Source of the DNA: Agapanthus africanus
Lineage: Eukaryota; Streptophyta; Magnoliopsida; Asparagales; Amaryllidaceae
Assembly: GCA_030015575.1 (NCBI GenBank)
Contig: CM057340.1
Span: 754,671,632-754,735,631 of the forward strand
Reading direction: 5' to 3'
Length of the DNA: 64,000 nt
Shown here: positions 1 to 11,105 of the stretch, in pieces
Layout of the letters: the number at the start of each line of letters is the position of its first letter
Position numbering within the stretch: position 1 is the stretch's first letter
Made by a program: the position numbers and the translations under genes
Notes under the pieces: generated by a model
Told to the model about the DNA's origin: nothing
The model's input: only the letters and a program-made list of their open reading frames with translations
The model's database searches: none

Positions 1-700
1 TAAGCCTAACCGTATTAGATGACATGTCATATGGTATGTCATGTGTTGTGCTTGGTATATAGAAATGCTCAAGTGATTGGATTGTCATAATAATTCATGG
101 CATTTTAGTGCAAATATGATTTAGGGATATTCATGGTATTTTATCGTAAATGTAATTTGAGAAACCCATGGTATTTTTATGTGAATCTTATATTAGGAAA
201 CCATGGTATTTTAATGTAAATGATACTTTATGAAAAGTCCGTAGTATTTTAGTGTAAATAAGATTTTATGAAAAGTCCATATTAGGAAAACCATGGTATT
301 TTAATGTAAATGATACTTTATGAAAAGTCCGTAGTATTTTAGTGTAAATAAGATTTTATGAAAATTCCATGGTATTGTAGTGAAATAAGATTTTATGAAA
401 AGTCCATGGTATTTTAGTGATGCCTTATCTTCGGCTCTCCGAGTCTCAAGAGATAATGGGTATCCGAAACTTCAGGGTATTTATTTAAAAATACAACTTT
501 CAGAAAAGTCGGGCGGGGGGGGGGGGGGGGGGGGGGTTATTGAAAATACGACTTTCGGAAAAGTCGAGGGGTTTTATTAAAAATATTTAGTTTAGGGTAT
601 TTAAATAAAAATATGGATTTTACTAAACCTGGGACATTTTAATAAAAATGCAAGTTTTGGAAAACTTTATGGTATTTTATTGTAGGGGGTGTGTATGGGT
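1..700. repeat. AT-rich degenerate subrepeats
   Basis: A short phrase built on 'catggtattttagtgtaaat' and 'ttatgaaaagtcc' recurs many times in degenerate form. One block is duplicated directly with a 90-bp period (starts 201 and 291). No credible coding region is seen. It could be the inside of an old LTR, but no LTR ends are visible. Confidence 0.6.
515..536 (+). repeat. poly-G tract (22 G)
   Basis: An uninterrupted run of 22 G follows GGGC. Such a run can form G-quadruplexes and is also a common place for assembly or basecalling length error, so the exact length should not be trusted. Confidence 0.85.
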
Positions 701-1927
701 TTTTTTCCCTGAATGAAATAATATGTAAGGTATTTTAAAAGTTTATTTTAATTCGGCGGCATTTCGGCTTTATAACAGGGTGATTTCTATGTTTAGTTTG
801 GGCAATATAACGGCATGTTTATATCTACCAAATAGCAATAAAAACCGGGGATATGTTGTTATCCCGTGAAATAATTTTCATAAAGGAGTGAGTGTATGAA
901 ACATAAAGGGTTTTGTTCGTGTTTACTAATTAGCAACTATCAAAAACGTGTTGAAATTGCAAATGTTATTATAAACAATATAAAAGGCAGAGAAATGGCG
1001 TCGAGATCAAATGGTGAGATATAAAAGGCAAAGAAATGGCGTCGAGATCAAATGTCTATGAAATGGCGCTGAGATTAAGGGGTAAGAGGCGGATCCTACC
1101 ATTGATTGGGTTATCGAAATGCTTATGAAATCACACTTTTCGTATCTTTTCTCCTTTGTAGGATTTTTGCAAAACGTAAGGGAAGCACCGTTATGTAGCG
1201 CTTCAAATTCCGGTGGCACAGCAATTTTCTGTGAATTTTTCGGAGTTGAAATGGACGAGAGAAACTCAAGGGAATGAGTGTATATACAGGGTTCTATTTT
1301 GCGACAAACAAATCCCAAATCCGGCTCAAATCCCCAAAAATCCACACCTAAAAGCAAAAAATAGCGCTCATTTGATCTTGGGCCACCGCCAGCAATTCAT
1401 GGCCGCTGGATCTGAATCCAACGGCCCTCGCACGCGACCGACAGCAATCCCCTGATCCTCACCACGTCACCACCATCAGCGTTCATGGGCTGTTGGATCA
1501 ATTTGATCCAACAGCCTCAGTTAATCCCCCATTTATATTTTCTTTTATTTTATTTTTAAAATCTAAACAGTTTTTTTTCTAAAACCGAAATTGTTTTGGA
1601 AAATTAGTTAAAAATTGTTTAAAATCTTGGGAAAATCTGGGGAAATTTTGGAAATTATTTTTTTGATATTATTTTCATTTTGTAATAAAAATTTGTCCAA
1701 AATAATTTCTTTTTCTAGGACTAAAATATCTTTTAATTATAATCCTTTTCTGAAAATTCATTTTAAATTCTTAAAAATTATATTAATTAGTTTTAAAAAT
1801 AAATAAATCATTTTTCCCTCATTATCTTTTAAATGAAGTCTTAAAAAATATTTAAATGCAAGAAAATTGAAAAAAAACTTTTATTTATGAGTAGAAAAAA
1901 TCATGGATGTTACAATGAAGACCAAGA
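701..1927. other. no gene recognised
   Basis: AT-rich sequence with one GC-richer stretch at about 1370-1480. Short ORFs here overlap on both strands without recognisable domains. A direct repeat of 'gaaatggcg' with neighbouring bases occurs near 990-1060. I see no promoter, exon structure or RNA gene. Confidence 0.5.
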
Positions 1928-2020
1928 CGGCCGATTCTGATCGTCGAATAAAATGATGGAAGGTGTATTTTATGTAGCCACCTAACGTAAAAAGCCTCAT
2001 AGGATATCTTTCCTCTATTA
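1928..2020. repeat. partial copy of the fold-back MITE end
   Basis: The segment resembles the right terminal part of the MITE at 6545-6903. Both hold a GCCGAT..GATC.TCGA core, then a GTGTATTTT block, then a phrase reading CCTAACN(A)AAAAGCCTC. It looks like a third, truncated copy next to the complete copy at 2163-2513. Confidence 0.5.
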
Positions 2021-2066
2021 TTCTTACACACACACTCCTAATGCCTCTTTCCTCTCTCTCCCTCCC

Positions 2067-2119
<53 letters not shown>

Positions 2120-2143
2120 GAGAGAGAGAGAGAGAGAGAGAGA
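2067..2143. repeat. TA/GA microsatellite
   Basis: A (TA)n run passes directly into (GA)n with one small interruption. It touches the left end of the MITE at 2163-2513. Confidence 0.9.
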
Positions 2144-2162
2144 ATAATGAAGAAAGTAAACT

Positions 2163-2513
2163 ATATAAGAGAATTTTCTTTTATGACGTTGAAAAAGTAT
2201 ACCATCCACTGTTTTTTCCAACGATCGACATTCATCATCATCATCTTTATCATCTAAGATGTGGATACGCCAAATTTCACGTGATTCTACCTTTTTTTCA
2301 CCGTTGAATTTGCAATGTAAAAAGTTCTATTGTCAGTAAACCGTTAATTTTGTACTCAGTAAATCAACGGTGAAAAAGTAATAGAATCATATAAAATATG
2401 GTGTATCCACATTTTAGATGATAAAGATGATGATGATGGGTGCCGATCGTCGTAAAAAGTCATGTAGGGTTTATTTTTTCGACTCCATAGGAGAAAATTC
2501 TTTTCTATGGCAC
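2163..2513. mobile_element. fold-back MITE, copy 1
   Basis: About 350 bp with long inverted repeats. The left arm contains a CATCATCATCATCTTTATCAT phrase followed by AAGATGTGGATAC. The right arm contains its reverse complement (GTATCCACAT..ATGATAAAGATGATG). The outer ends pair as well (left 'aagagaattttctttta', right 'gagaaaattcttttcta'). There is no coding capacity, which fits a non-autonomous DNA transposon. No clear target-site duplication is seen, because microsatellites flank both sides. Confidence 0.65.
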
Positions 2514-2527
2514 ATATTCTCCATTAA

Positions 2528-2531
<4 letters not shown>

Positions 2532-2569
<38 letters not shown>
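2532..2569. repeat. TA microsatellite
   Basis: An uninterrupted (AT)n run between the MITE and the putative LTR start at 2570. Confidence 0.9.
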
Positions 2570-2572
<3 letters not shown>

Positions 2573-5500
2573 AACATTTCATAAATATAAAATAATATTT
2601 TTGGAATTTAAATAATAAAATAATAAATTTCACGAAAACTATTCGAGTACGAATTTGGGGTTTTCGTAAAATGGTATAATTAAATACCAATATTTGGAAA
2701 ATAATTAAATATTAATATGAATTATTAATTATAAAGATATTTATTGGATTTAGACATTTTATAAATAATTATGCAATTAATTATATGCAAGTTTAAATTA
2801 AACTTGATTAGTGTACTACTAATCATGATTAAGCCGAATCTATCTTTTTATTAATAATCATGGCTAGTGCACCATGACACATTGTGTTTGATTCATGCAT
2901 GGTTTCTTATGTTTGTGGTATTTGGTTTTATTTAAAAAGGAAAAGCGAAAGGAAAAGATATTTGTGTGAGTGGGGGACAATGGTGACATGGAGGGGGACA
3001 AGAAGGCATGGGCCAAGAGAGAGAGAGTGAGAGTGAGGAAGAGAGAGAGGGAGGGGGTCTTTATCTCTACACCATGGCTCCCATCTTCTTCACTTCATTT
3101 CATTTCTTCATCTCCTTCATCGTTCTTCATCTCTTCCTTCCTCCACCTCACTACCCATGAGAATCATCTCCAAAACATCATCAAAACCCATGGCTCCCTT
3201 CACAAAAAATGACCACCACCTCATCCTACACCCTTTGGTGGGATCAAGTTAAAACTTTGAGCACTTTGGAGCATTTAGGGTTTTCCTTGAGTTGTTTTCA
3301 AGAGGTAAAACTTTCACCATCCTTCATATTATTTAGTTCATTCATCTCCTAATTAAGTTTAGAGTTCGTTTAAGCAAGATTAGCGACCTTGGAAAATTCT
3401 AGGATGTTTCAGGGGATGTTTTGAGTTGTGAAGATGTATTTGAGATTAAGTTAATGACCACAACCCTTCTAGTGATGATATTCTGGCTAAACTTGAGACT
3501 GGAAACCCAAAACACGAACTTAGAAGTTTGCCGATGTCGGTTTTTGGCAATTCGTGTTATCTCTGTAGAAGCTGCTATGACCCGAAAGCTCTATAAAATA
3601 AGTTCCCATCACGGTGAGACGAGCAGGCACATAAGAAGCTACCCTAGAAACCCGAGCCCTTTTCCCCAAGTCCCGGCCGTAGATTAATTATATAAGGCCT
3701 CAATTTGCAGCCAGATTTTAGAGTTAGGGTGTGATTTTTGGTTAACAGCTCAATCATCTGATAAATAGATCTACCCTATATGCAAAATCTCCTAATTTGA
3801 CCTAGAGTAGAATCTGAGAGTGTTCTTCTAGGTTGCTGATTTCGGGTTTCCGATTTCTGAAACTTGGTTTTGGTATATGAGTTTTGGCACGGTCGTTGAA
3901 CGTTTGGACGTCAACGCAGAGGGTTAATTGGTTGTTCTTGCATGCGTAGGCTATAGGTTCTAAACTATGAGCACTTCGTGTGCCGTATCGGTTTTCGGAC
4001 TTGGTTTTAATATCGTTACGCTGTGTATTGATATAGATACCTTCACGTGGACTTCCGAGACGACGAAGGAGATCAAGAAGTTCATCGACTTCGACTAAGC
4101 AAGGATATTGCAGATGAGTAGATCTATGTCTACGGGGGAAGTCGGGTGGATGGCGTATAGCACCCCCGCAACCATAGTAATGGAAAACCGATATATAGAA
4201 TATAATTTGGAGAAAACTATTCTATGAACTTACGGATATGATCAAAAGATTTAGTATGAGATGACATGATGAAATGAGGATGTGAAGCGATATATATATA
4301 TATAATATTGAAAAGAGGACAAATACGAGATAATATATATTGATATGAAGATATGATAAAACAAGATAATATGAGCGGATATGCTTGATATGAGGATGTG
4401 AGGCGATGTGAATACATAATTACATATGCCAAGATATGTTATGAGATTGATGAAATATGTATATGTACGTATATATGAGAATGAAAGATGATATGACGTA
4501 TGAGACCATAGATCCGTACCATTGTTTATGTATATGACAATAGATGCTTATTCTGATTTGATGACACCGTACAATGGATTATACCGCACATGATAGGATA
4601 CCGGTGATTGATCCGCACTCTTGACTCGAGGATGATGTATGAGGATTATATCACATCTGATACTATGAGGCTGGATCGCCGACTTATGAATTTGTCTTGA
4701 TTCGGAGAATCATTACTGCTAATGAATTTGTCTTGATTCGGAGAATTATTACTGCTAAACACCTTAGTGGATAATGGGTTATAATTGATGTGTCCATAGG
4801 TAGATACAAATCTTATTACCGTTCATGTTATGCTGTATTATTCCCTGTGACATACGTACTATGTTCCCAACATTAGCTGTATATGGCTTTGTCTACTAGT
4901 ACACATGCACTATTACCGATGATGCGCATGTTTTACTTACACAGATTTGCCGGCTCACACATTCATCATCGGTAATTGCCATGCCACTTACACAGTAGAA
5001 CTGCTATATCACGGTATTATTCTTATCTGTAAAGTACAATCATTGTTCAGTAATTATCACATGACATGCTTACATGATAATACTTGAGATGCTTACAGTA
5101 CTGTTCTATATTCGCATATACTGTACTTTATGGTTACATGCATTGAGATGCTGTTTTCAAGAGATCTTTGAATTTGAGAACCGCGGTTATATTTCAAAGG
5201 AAATTATAAATTGTTTTTAAAATGTGGTTTCTCGTGATGTGATATTTCGTGTCCACCATGAGTTTTCTCGGTTCTGAGCTATGTGATACCCAATTCGAGG
5301 AGTGAGGAAGAACCGTCTGCGAGTACATGGTGGACCCAGTAAAGTACCCCGGGATAAGAAGATCGTATAGAAAGGCAATGAGCTCGGCAGGGGATGCACT
5401 ACCTACCGATGATAGTTTAGGCTCGGCGGTTATCCGGAGGATACCGACCGGAGTCGTGAGATCAGATGGATATGAGGGCCGATCCGATAATGCGGCGCCT

Positions 5501-6492
5501 GAGATATGAAGATTTATGTGTTGATACTGGACACGGGTTTTATGATGTTTCGAGTGTCGATGTTGGATACTCAGGTTTCATGATGTTGATGTGTCGTTGA
5601 TGGACACACGTTGCTTGATACACATGCATACATGTATATATATTCAGATGACTATCATTACGTATTGATATTGGCACGACTCTATTGTACATATATGCAT
5701 ACATAGTCAACCTAGATACCATAATATTACCTTCATGATACAGTAGGACCGAGAGATCGTTGTCTATTCGATTTCTATCTGCCGATATTTTCTACTCACG
5801 AGTTGGCAACTCACCCCGTTGTGCCACAGTTTTCTTGCAAGTTCGACCGCTCGGATCAGTAGCGGTATTGCTGGCATACAGCTTTCTTCAGGGTGTTTTG
5901 CTTTGGCAGGTGAGATACACATTTGGATCGTGACCACTCTTGTATTATTTCCATTGTATCTCGATAAGCTCCATCAATCAGAAACCATACTTTGTATATT
6001 TGGTAGACCTAGACACAGACTTGTATTTGCGAGACTTAGAGCGAGATGGGTGTATGTTCATTATTTGAGCTGGATGATGTCTTGCTTTATTTATTCTCTT
6101 TATGTGTTTGATCTTCGCCCTAGGGCGTTGTATATATGTTTATTGCATGGTTGTGGTTCCGTCATTTGGCGAAGAGCTAGCTCCCGCTTGGGGATGTCTA
6201 TATTATTGCATGTATGTGGTTTTGGATCAAAATATATAAGGAAGGTGCTGCTCAAATTTTCAAGGACGAAAATATTTTCAAAGATAGTAAATTGTTATAT
6301 TTTCATATTATATAACTTATATTTTAAAAAGGATGGCTTGAATTTCATTCTGCCGATATTTCAAATCTGCACCTCCACTATTTTCCGCAAAAGGTTTAGA
6401 TTTCTGGGCTTCGGCTTACCTGAATTACGACGGGGTCCTGTAGATTTCATGTAATTCTCATCCCGGTCACATGCCTTTTCCGGGTCGTGACA
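2570..6492. mobile_element. candidate solo LTR of a Ty3/gypsy element
   Basis: The segment opens with TGTAACATTTC and closes with CCGGGTCGTGACA, a style common in plant Tekay/Retand-type LTRs, giving about 3.9 kb. No gag or pol is recognised inside. ORFs here, including one of 211 codons at 5819-6454, carry no known domain. The flanking 5-mers (TATAT, CACAC) do not match, so this is a candidate by its ends and composition only. It could instead be a truncated element whose ends I have misplaced. Confidence 0.35.
4686..4757. repeat. 36-bp direct tandem duplication
   Basis: Two adjacent 36-bp copies beginning ATGAATTTGTCTTGATTC, differing by one base. They lie inside the candidate LTR. Confidence 0.9.
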
Positions 6493-6537
6493 CACACACA
6501 CACACACAACACACAACACACACACACACACACATAT
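6493..6537. repeat. CA microsatellite
   Basis: A slightly interrupted (CA)n run joining the candidate LTR end to the second MITE copy. Confidence 0.9.
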
Positions 6538-6544
6538 AGAGAGA

Positions 6545-6903
6545 GTGCCATAAAAGGGAATTTCCTTCTATGCCGACGAAAATACACCCTTCACGATTTA
6601 TTAAGACGATCGACATCCATCATCATCATCATCATCTTTATCATGTAAGTTATGGATACACCAAATTTAATCTGATTTTATCACCGTTGATTTAGTGGGT
6701 GCAAAATTAATGGTTTACCAACATTAGACTTTTTACATTGCTAATTCAATAATGAAAAGTTGTGGAATCACATAAAATTTGGTGTATCCACATCTCATAT
6801 GATAAATATGATGGCGATTGGTGCCGATCATCGAAAAAAATCATGGAGAGTGTATTTTTTTGACGCTACCTAACCAAAAAGCCTCCTATGCCATCTTTTC
6901 TTG
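6545..6903. mobile_element. fold-back MITE, copy 2
   Basis: Homologous to 2163-2513. It begins GTGCCATAAAAGGGAATTTC and ends with a diverged reverse complement. The inner arms hold the CATCATCATC..TTTATCAT and GGATACACCAAATTT phrases and their complements. It is flanked by (CA)n on the left and (CT)n on the right. It has no ORF. Confidence 0.65.
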
Positions 6904-6906
6904 GTT

Positions 6907-6926
6907 ACTCTCTCTCTCTCTCTCTC
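6907..6926. repeat. CT microsatellite
   Basis: A short (CT)n run at the right edge of the second MITE. Confidence 0.85.
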
Positions 6927-7269
6927 ATATATGCACACAAGCCTTTTTTTTTTAGGTAATATTCAATACAATATTAGACCTCTCAAAATGATTGACATCT
7001 ACATCAAGGAGCTGCTGTTTTAGATTGCTGATGCATATTTTATTTTAATAGCGTATGTAACAATAGATCCGTTTTAAAAAGGCCCATGTAAAATTCTTGT
7101 CATTACACAAAAGGAAAACTCAGAAGTTATGATAAAAATTGAAAGATATATTTTTACAGGGTGACGATATTGCCAAGCCCTTATTTGATAAATCCAAATC
7201 AAAACTTATGTATGGACAAAATTGACCCCAATTACATCAGCCTTTAAATCCCTACCTCAAATCGCATCT

Positions 7270-7726
7270 CCTTACCCCTCCACCGTCTGCGACCCTCACC
7301 CGCCGCGTTGTTACCCTCCACCTCTCCGGCCCCATCCCCTCCCTCCCATCCCTTTTCTCTCCCACTTCCATCTCCTCAACCTCCCCAACAACCTCCATCC
7401 TCTCCACCAACCCGATTCTCTCTCTGGTGTTCCTTGACCCTAGCAGATCTATGGCCAAGATCGACGGCAAGTTTGGAAACGAGATCGGCGCCGTCAAGAA
7501 CCAGCTCCCTGATGAGGACCTTGACGCCGTCAAGAACCAGCTCCCTGATGAGGATCTCGACGCCCTAATTTTGATCTCGTCACAGGAGGAGTTTCGGCAA
7601 CATACTGGAGAAGCTCGATCACGTTGCCGACGAGCTAGCAAGGCTGCGGATCTTTATATCCTCGCTGACGACTACTATCCTGAGATCGACACGGGGGCAG
7701 TACTACATCGACACCATGAATAGGAT
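7270..7726 (+). pseudogene. captured gene fragments inside the TIR element
   Basis: GC-rich sequence between the inverted repeats. One frame near 7300 reads RVVTLHLSG followed by IPS. This resembles the start of a leucine-rich-repeat domain of receptor-like or polygalacturonase-inhibitor type proteins, but the frame does not continue as LRRs. From 7451 an ORF starting MAKIDGKFGNEIG contains a 12-residue direct repeat and ends at 7721. I do not recognise that part. A shifted frame gives a helical-looking stretch (NILEKLDHVADELARL), which suggests a frameshift. The best reading is two or more captured exon pieces, not a working gene. Confidence 0.4.
7490..7561 (+). repeat. 36-bp in-frame tandem repeat (AVKNQLPDEDLD x2)
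   Basis: Two adjacent 36-bp copies differing by two silent changes, encoding the 12-residue unit AVKNQLPDEDLD twice. It lies within the captured gene fragment. Confidence 0.9.
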
Positions 7727-8080
7727 CCAGATCGGGATTAAGAGAAATGACAACTTAAAAAGACAAAAATTAAAGGCTGATATAGTCGGTGATAATTTTG
7801 TTCATACACAAGTTTTGGTGTGGATTTATCAAATAAAGGTTTGACAATCTCGCCGCCCTTTTTATATATATTCTAACAAGTTGTAAATTATATATGTTGA
7901 TATGTATACCATGAGATGTATGGATAGATATCGCTAATAAGGAGATAGATCTTTTTTTACTGGATGGTAAGAAATAACCCTAGCCAAAAGCACAATAGAA
8001 GCTCAATAAAATACGATAAACTCCAAGGGCTTACAAAAATCATAATTTGTCTACAAAATGAAATTAAAAGTCTTTTGGAG

Positions 8081-8225
8081 CCAACATTGATGTTGATAAG
8101 GGACGGAGTAGCCCATTGGTAAGGTTTGGAGCTCGTCTTCAAGCCTGAGATCTTCTATTTATGAGAGGGTGGCTAATTTATTCTATCTATCGTCCAGTTG
8201 CAAACGAGATCTCATTTTTTTAACA
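8081..8225 (+). repeat. possible degenerate tRNA-derived SINE
   Basis: The phrase GTAGCCCATTGGTAAGG resembles a tRNA A box. The tract ends in T-rich sequence as plant SINEs often do, but the B box is poor. A better preserved tRNA-like head occurs at 57883. No target-site duplication was found. Confidence 0.25.
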
Positions 8226-8392
8226 TTGATGTTGATACGACTCCGGTAAGCAGTAATACTACAAAAGTAAGAAAATGATGGTTTTTTTTTTAAATAGAGT
8301 ATTTTTAAATTAAAATTATTAAAATAAAACGATTTGTTTTTAATTTATACGAATAGAACGGTTTGGTGGGGAGCCTACCCCCCCACCCCTCA

Positions 8393-8505
8393 GTTTAGAG
8401 GGCGGGTTCCTAGAATCCGCCCCCTACACATTATAGGAGAGGGCGGGTTCTGAGAACCCGTCCTCTCCCATAACATGAAGAGGGCGGGTTCTTAGAACCC
8501 GCCCC
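8393..8505. repeat. GGGCGGGTTC palindromes at the MULE left side
   Basis: Three successive inverted repeats with arms GGGCGGGTTC and GAACCCGCCC, slightly varied. The same motif recurs at 54640-55330. They could be transposase-binding or strong hairpin sites near the element end. Confidence 0.75.
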
Positions 8506-8979
8506 ATTTATTATATATATATAATAATTTAATTCAAAATTAATTAAATATCCAATAAAATAATAAAAGTTGTATAATATTATTGTTGTTTAAATATGAA
8601 TCTGGTATACACTCTAATAACAAAATAAATCTGTCAAATTTATAATACAAAAAATTCGTTTCTGTTTGTAAAATGTAAATTGTACAAGTTTCTTTACAAG
8701 CTATTGGCACTAGTTTAACAGACAGTCGCTATTGGCACTATTTTAACCGATTTTCTTCCGGTGCACTTGTCACGATCTCGAAAGTCCCGCCCCTGTTGAC
8801 TGTCCTGGACATCTGGTCCTATAATGACCTGATTGTTTGCATAGGCTACATCTGGCGTGCCTTTACTGAGGATCAATATCCATTGTCATTCGATCTCGAC
8901 GCACCTTAGGTCTTCTGGGCCCTATATTTTTTTCTTCCGGTAATATAGTCGGTGTTTGTATCTTCCCAGTATAATAGTG

Positions 8980-11105
8980 TCAATAGCGACTATATGGTAT
9001 AGAATGAAATTTTGGATCGTATGCACCTTGGTAATTGGAAACTGTATAGTAATGGGAAGCAAAATTGTAATGTAAGTTATGCATGCTGCTTGCAGCAGCA
9101 ATTACGTTGGCACAAGATAAATGTTGTTGCTGGAAAACACCGCATGTGCACGAAGAGAGCCCTTCATCTCTAAAATTGACGGTATATTGATTCCCATTAC
9201 TCCCTGTAACTTGAAACTCCGCCGTGTCAAACCTTTCAGATCTGAAGTATTGTGCTTTGTGCTCTCTTTTCCGGAATATATTTTCGTAATACGCAGTGAG
9301 TGGAGTCTCCATCGCCAAGGACTTTTCTCTTCTATGCACAAAGTAAGTATTCACTCAAAAAAAGGTTCGAACAATCAACCCCTGTATCGGTAAGCCTCTA
9401 ACACCTTTAAGGACCCCGTTGAAGGTTTCAGACATATTTGTGGTCATTAGTAGATATCTGCATCCATTATCATGTGCTTGTGACCACATGCGTACTGGAT
9501 ACTCATCTAACCACACCTTCGTGGCTTGACTCATATCTCCAATTTTCGTCATGTACATGTCATGAACATTAGGGTCAGAAGCTTCACCGGCTTTGTACAT
9601 AAGCTTATGTAAATCTGAATTTTTAAATTTTCTGTCAAAATTTTGCCTGAAGTGCCGCAGGCAAAACCTATATGGGGTCGTCGGAAATACAGCTCTCATT
9701 GCAGCTAGTATTCCTAGATGTCTATCAGATATAATGCATAAATCTGTTTTATCAATAACAGATGGGATACTTTTGAGTTGACGGAAAAACCATGTCCAGG
9801 ATGATGTATTTTCACCCTCGACAATAGAAAATCCCAACGGAAATATACCGTTATTAACATCAACACCTGCAGCAATTAACATGCAACCTCTGTACTTACC
9901 ATATAGATACGTCCCATTCACGCACAATACCGACCGACAGTGTGTGAAACCAGCCGCACAAGGAGCGAAGCACCAGAAAATTCTTTGAAACCGGACATAG
10001 CCATCGACATCTATTTCTGTAGTTTTTAACCGGTATACGGACCCCGGATTTGATGCTTTCATGGCTTCCATAAAAGGAACTAGGGAGTTGTACGAGCTTT
10101 CCCAATCCCCAAATATCTTGCATAAAGCCTTTCTACGAGAATCCTATGTCTTCACATACGAAATCTGAATTTTGTGCTCTCCGTTAACGTAGAGCCGTAT
10201 CTCTCGGAGAGTCATCGCCATATCTGTACAGATTAGTGGCATGATTAGTGAGCAAATGTAAGATGAAGTGCAATTCCTGTGATCTTTTAACATAATAGAA
10301 TTGATGCAAGTATGTTCTTGATTGTATTTCGTGACCTTCCAAGTTTTGGCTCTTTTGGAACAACATGCATGCAATCTCCACTTACATTCAGGAGCTTTCA
10401 TACATACCATGGTATAGTACGTCTTATTTGACTCTTAGGTGTTAAATGTAACGTTTTTTTGAATAACCCAAGACTTCAGCTTATAAATAAGATCCTTTTT
10501 TTCTTGAAACATATCCCCAACAATGACGCAATTTTCGCTTGCTGCTGTCGCTTCCAAATAGGGTTCCGTATTTATTTCTGCCACGGCTAAGTCTACCCAA
10601 CTATCATCTTCCAGGGGATCGAGGCTGGGATCTTCTAGTTCGACAAAATCATTATTCGCAGCCATATTATCAAACAATGCTACTTCATTCAATCCAGCGG
10701 CATATTCCACGCTATCCTCCCCTTGATGACCTTCACCAGTTTCATCATCATCACTGCCACACATATCAATGTCACCCGTAGCAACATAAGGCTCAGGTGC
10801 AATATATGATGGTTGGGTCGGTGTAATGTGGATGGTTCGGGGTGAAAAGACCGGAGAGATGTGGATGGACATGCTTGGAATGCGCTCCTTGGATCGTGTT
10901 GGAATGATACGGAGGTATGGGAAAATCTGCGTTTAGTATATAAATTGTTCTTATATAATTATTCCTTAATATTTTCGTATTTCGAAGAATATAAACATAA
11001 TCATCACTTGTTTCAGATTTATTTACCTTTGGAAGGTTGTATATGGTAATCCTTATTGTTCTTCAGAGGTGCATGTAACTGCAGCAGTCTCTTGGGAAAA
11101 CCTGT
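8980..11105 (-). pseudogene. MULE transposase, C-terminal part (DDE core and SWIM finger)
   Basis: In minus-strand order: an exon at about 11105-11030; an acidic exon from about 10935 (rich in D/E, with DMCGSDDDETGEG); a MuDR-type DNA-binding segment with C..KWRLHACC; the MULE DDE core; and a C-terminal SWIM-type finger. In the DDE core the first catalytic Asp is changed (CVNGTYLYGKYRG, where the family has CVDGT). The second Asp (ISDRHLG), the CLRH motif and the Glu (NMSETFN) are present. The SWIM finger reads CTC..LSCANVIAAA, with Asn where the family has His. In-frame stops lie at 10435 (TAA), 10144 (TAG) and 9355 (TGA). The N-terminus is at 52983-53520, beyond element A. This protein would cut and join the ends of a Mutator element, but this copy cannot be active. 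Confidence 0.85.
11101..11105. repeat. target-site duplication of element A, left (CCTGT)
   Basis: CCTGT directly precedes the TGTTCCCG start of the A LTR and is repeated at 52983-52987 directly after the other LTR. The 5-bp length is typical of Ty3/gypsy integrase. Confidence 0.92.

Larger units (their letters stand above)
7158..7860. mobile_element. Pack-MULE-like element with ~90-bp TIRs
   Basis: The left arm (about 7158-7245) and the reverse complement of the right arm (about 7773-7860) align over roughly 90 bp. Shared blocks include TTATTTGATAAATCCA, AAAACTT.TGTATG.ACAAAATT and ATCAGCCTTTAA. Between the arms is about 530 bp of GC-rich, gene-like sequence unlike its AT-rich surroundings. 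Long inverted repeats around captured gene fragments are the hallmark of Pack-MULEs. An AT-rich flanking duplication (about ATATATTTT against ATATATATT) is possible but not clean. Confidence 0.6.

Noticed and set aside
5819-6454. 211-codon plus-strand ORF
   Set aside because: Hydrophobic low-complexity translation inside a candidate LTR. No domain and no exon or promoter context.
2570-6492. a full-length retrotransposon at this place
   Set aside because: Only one LTR-like unit is seen, with no gag or pol and no second copy. It is kept as a candidate solo LTR.
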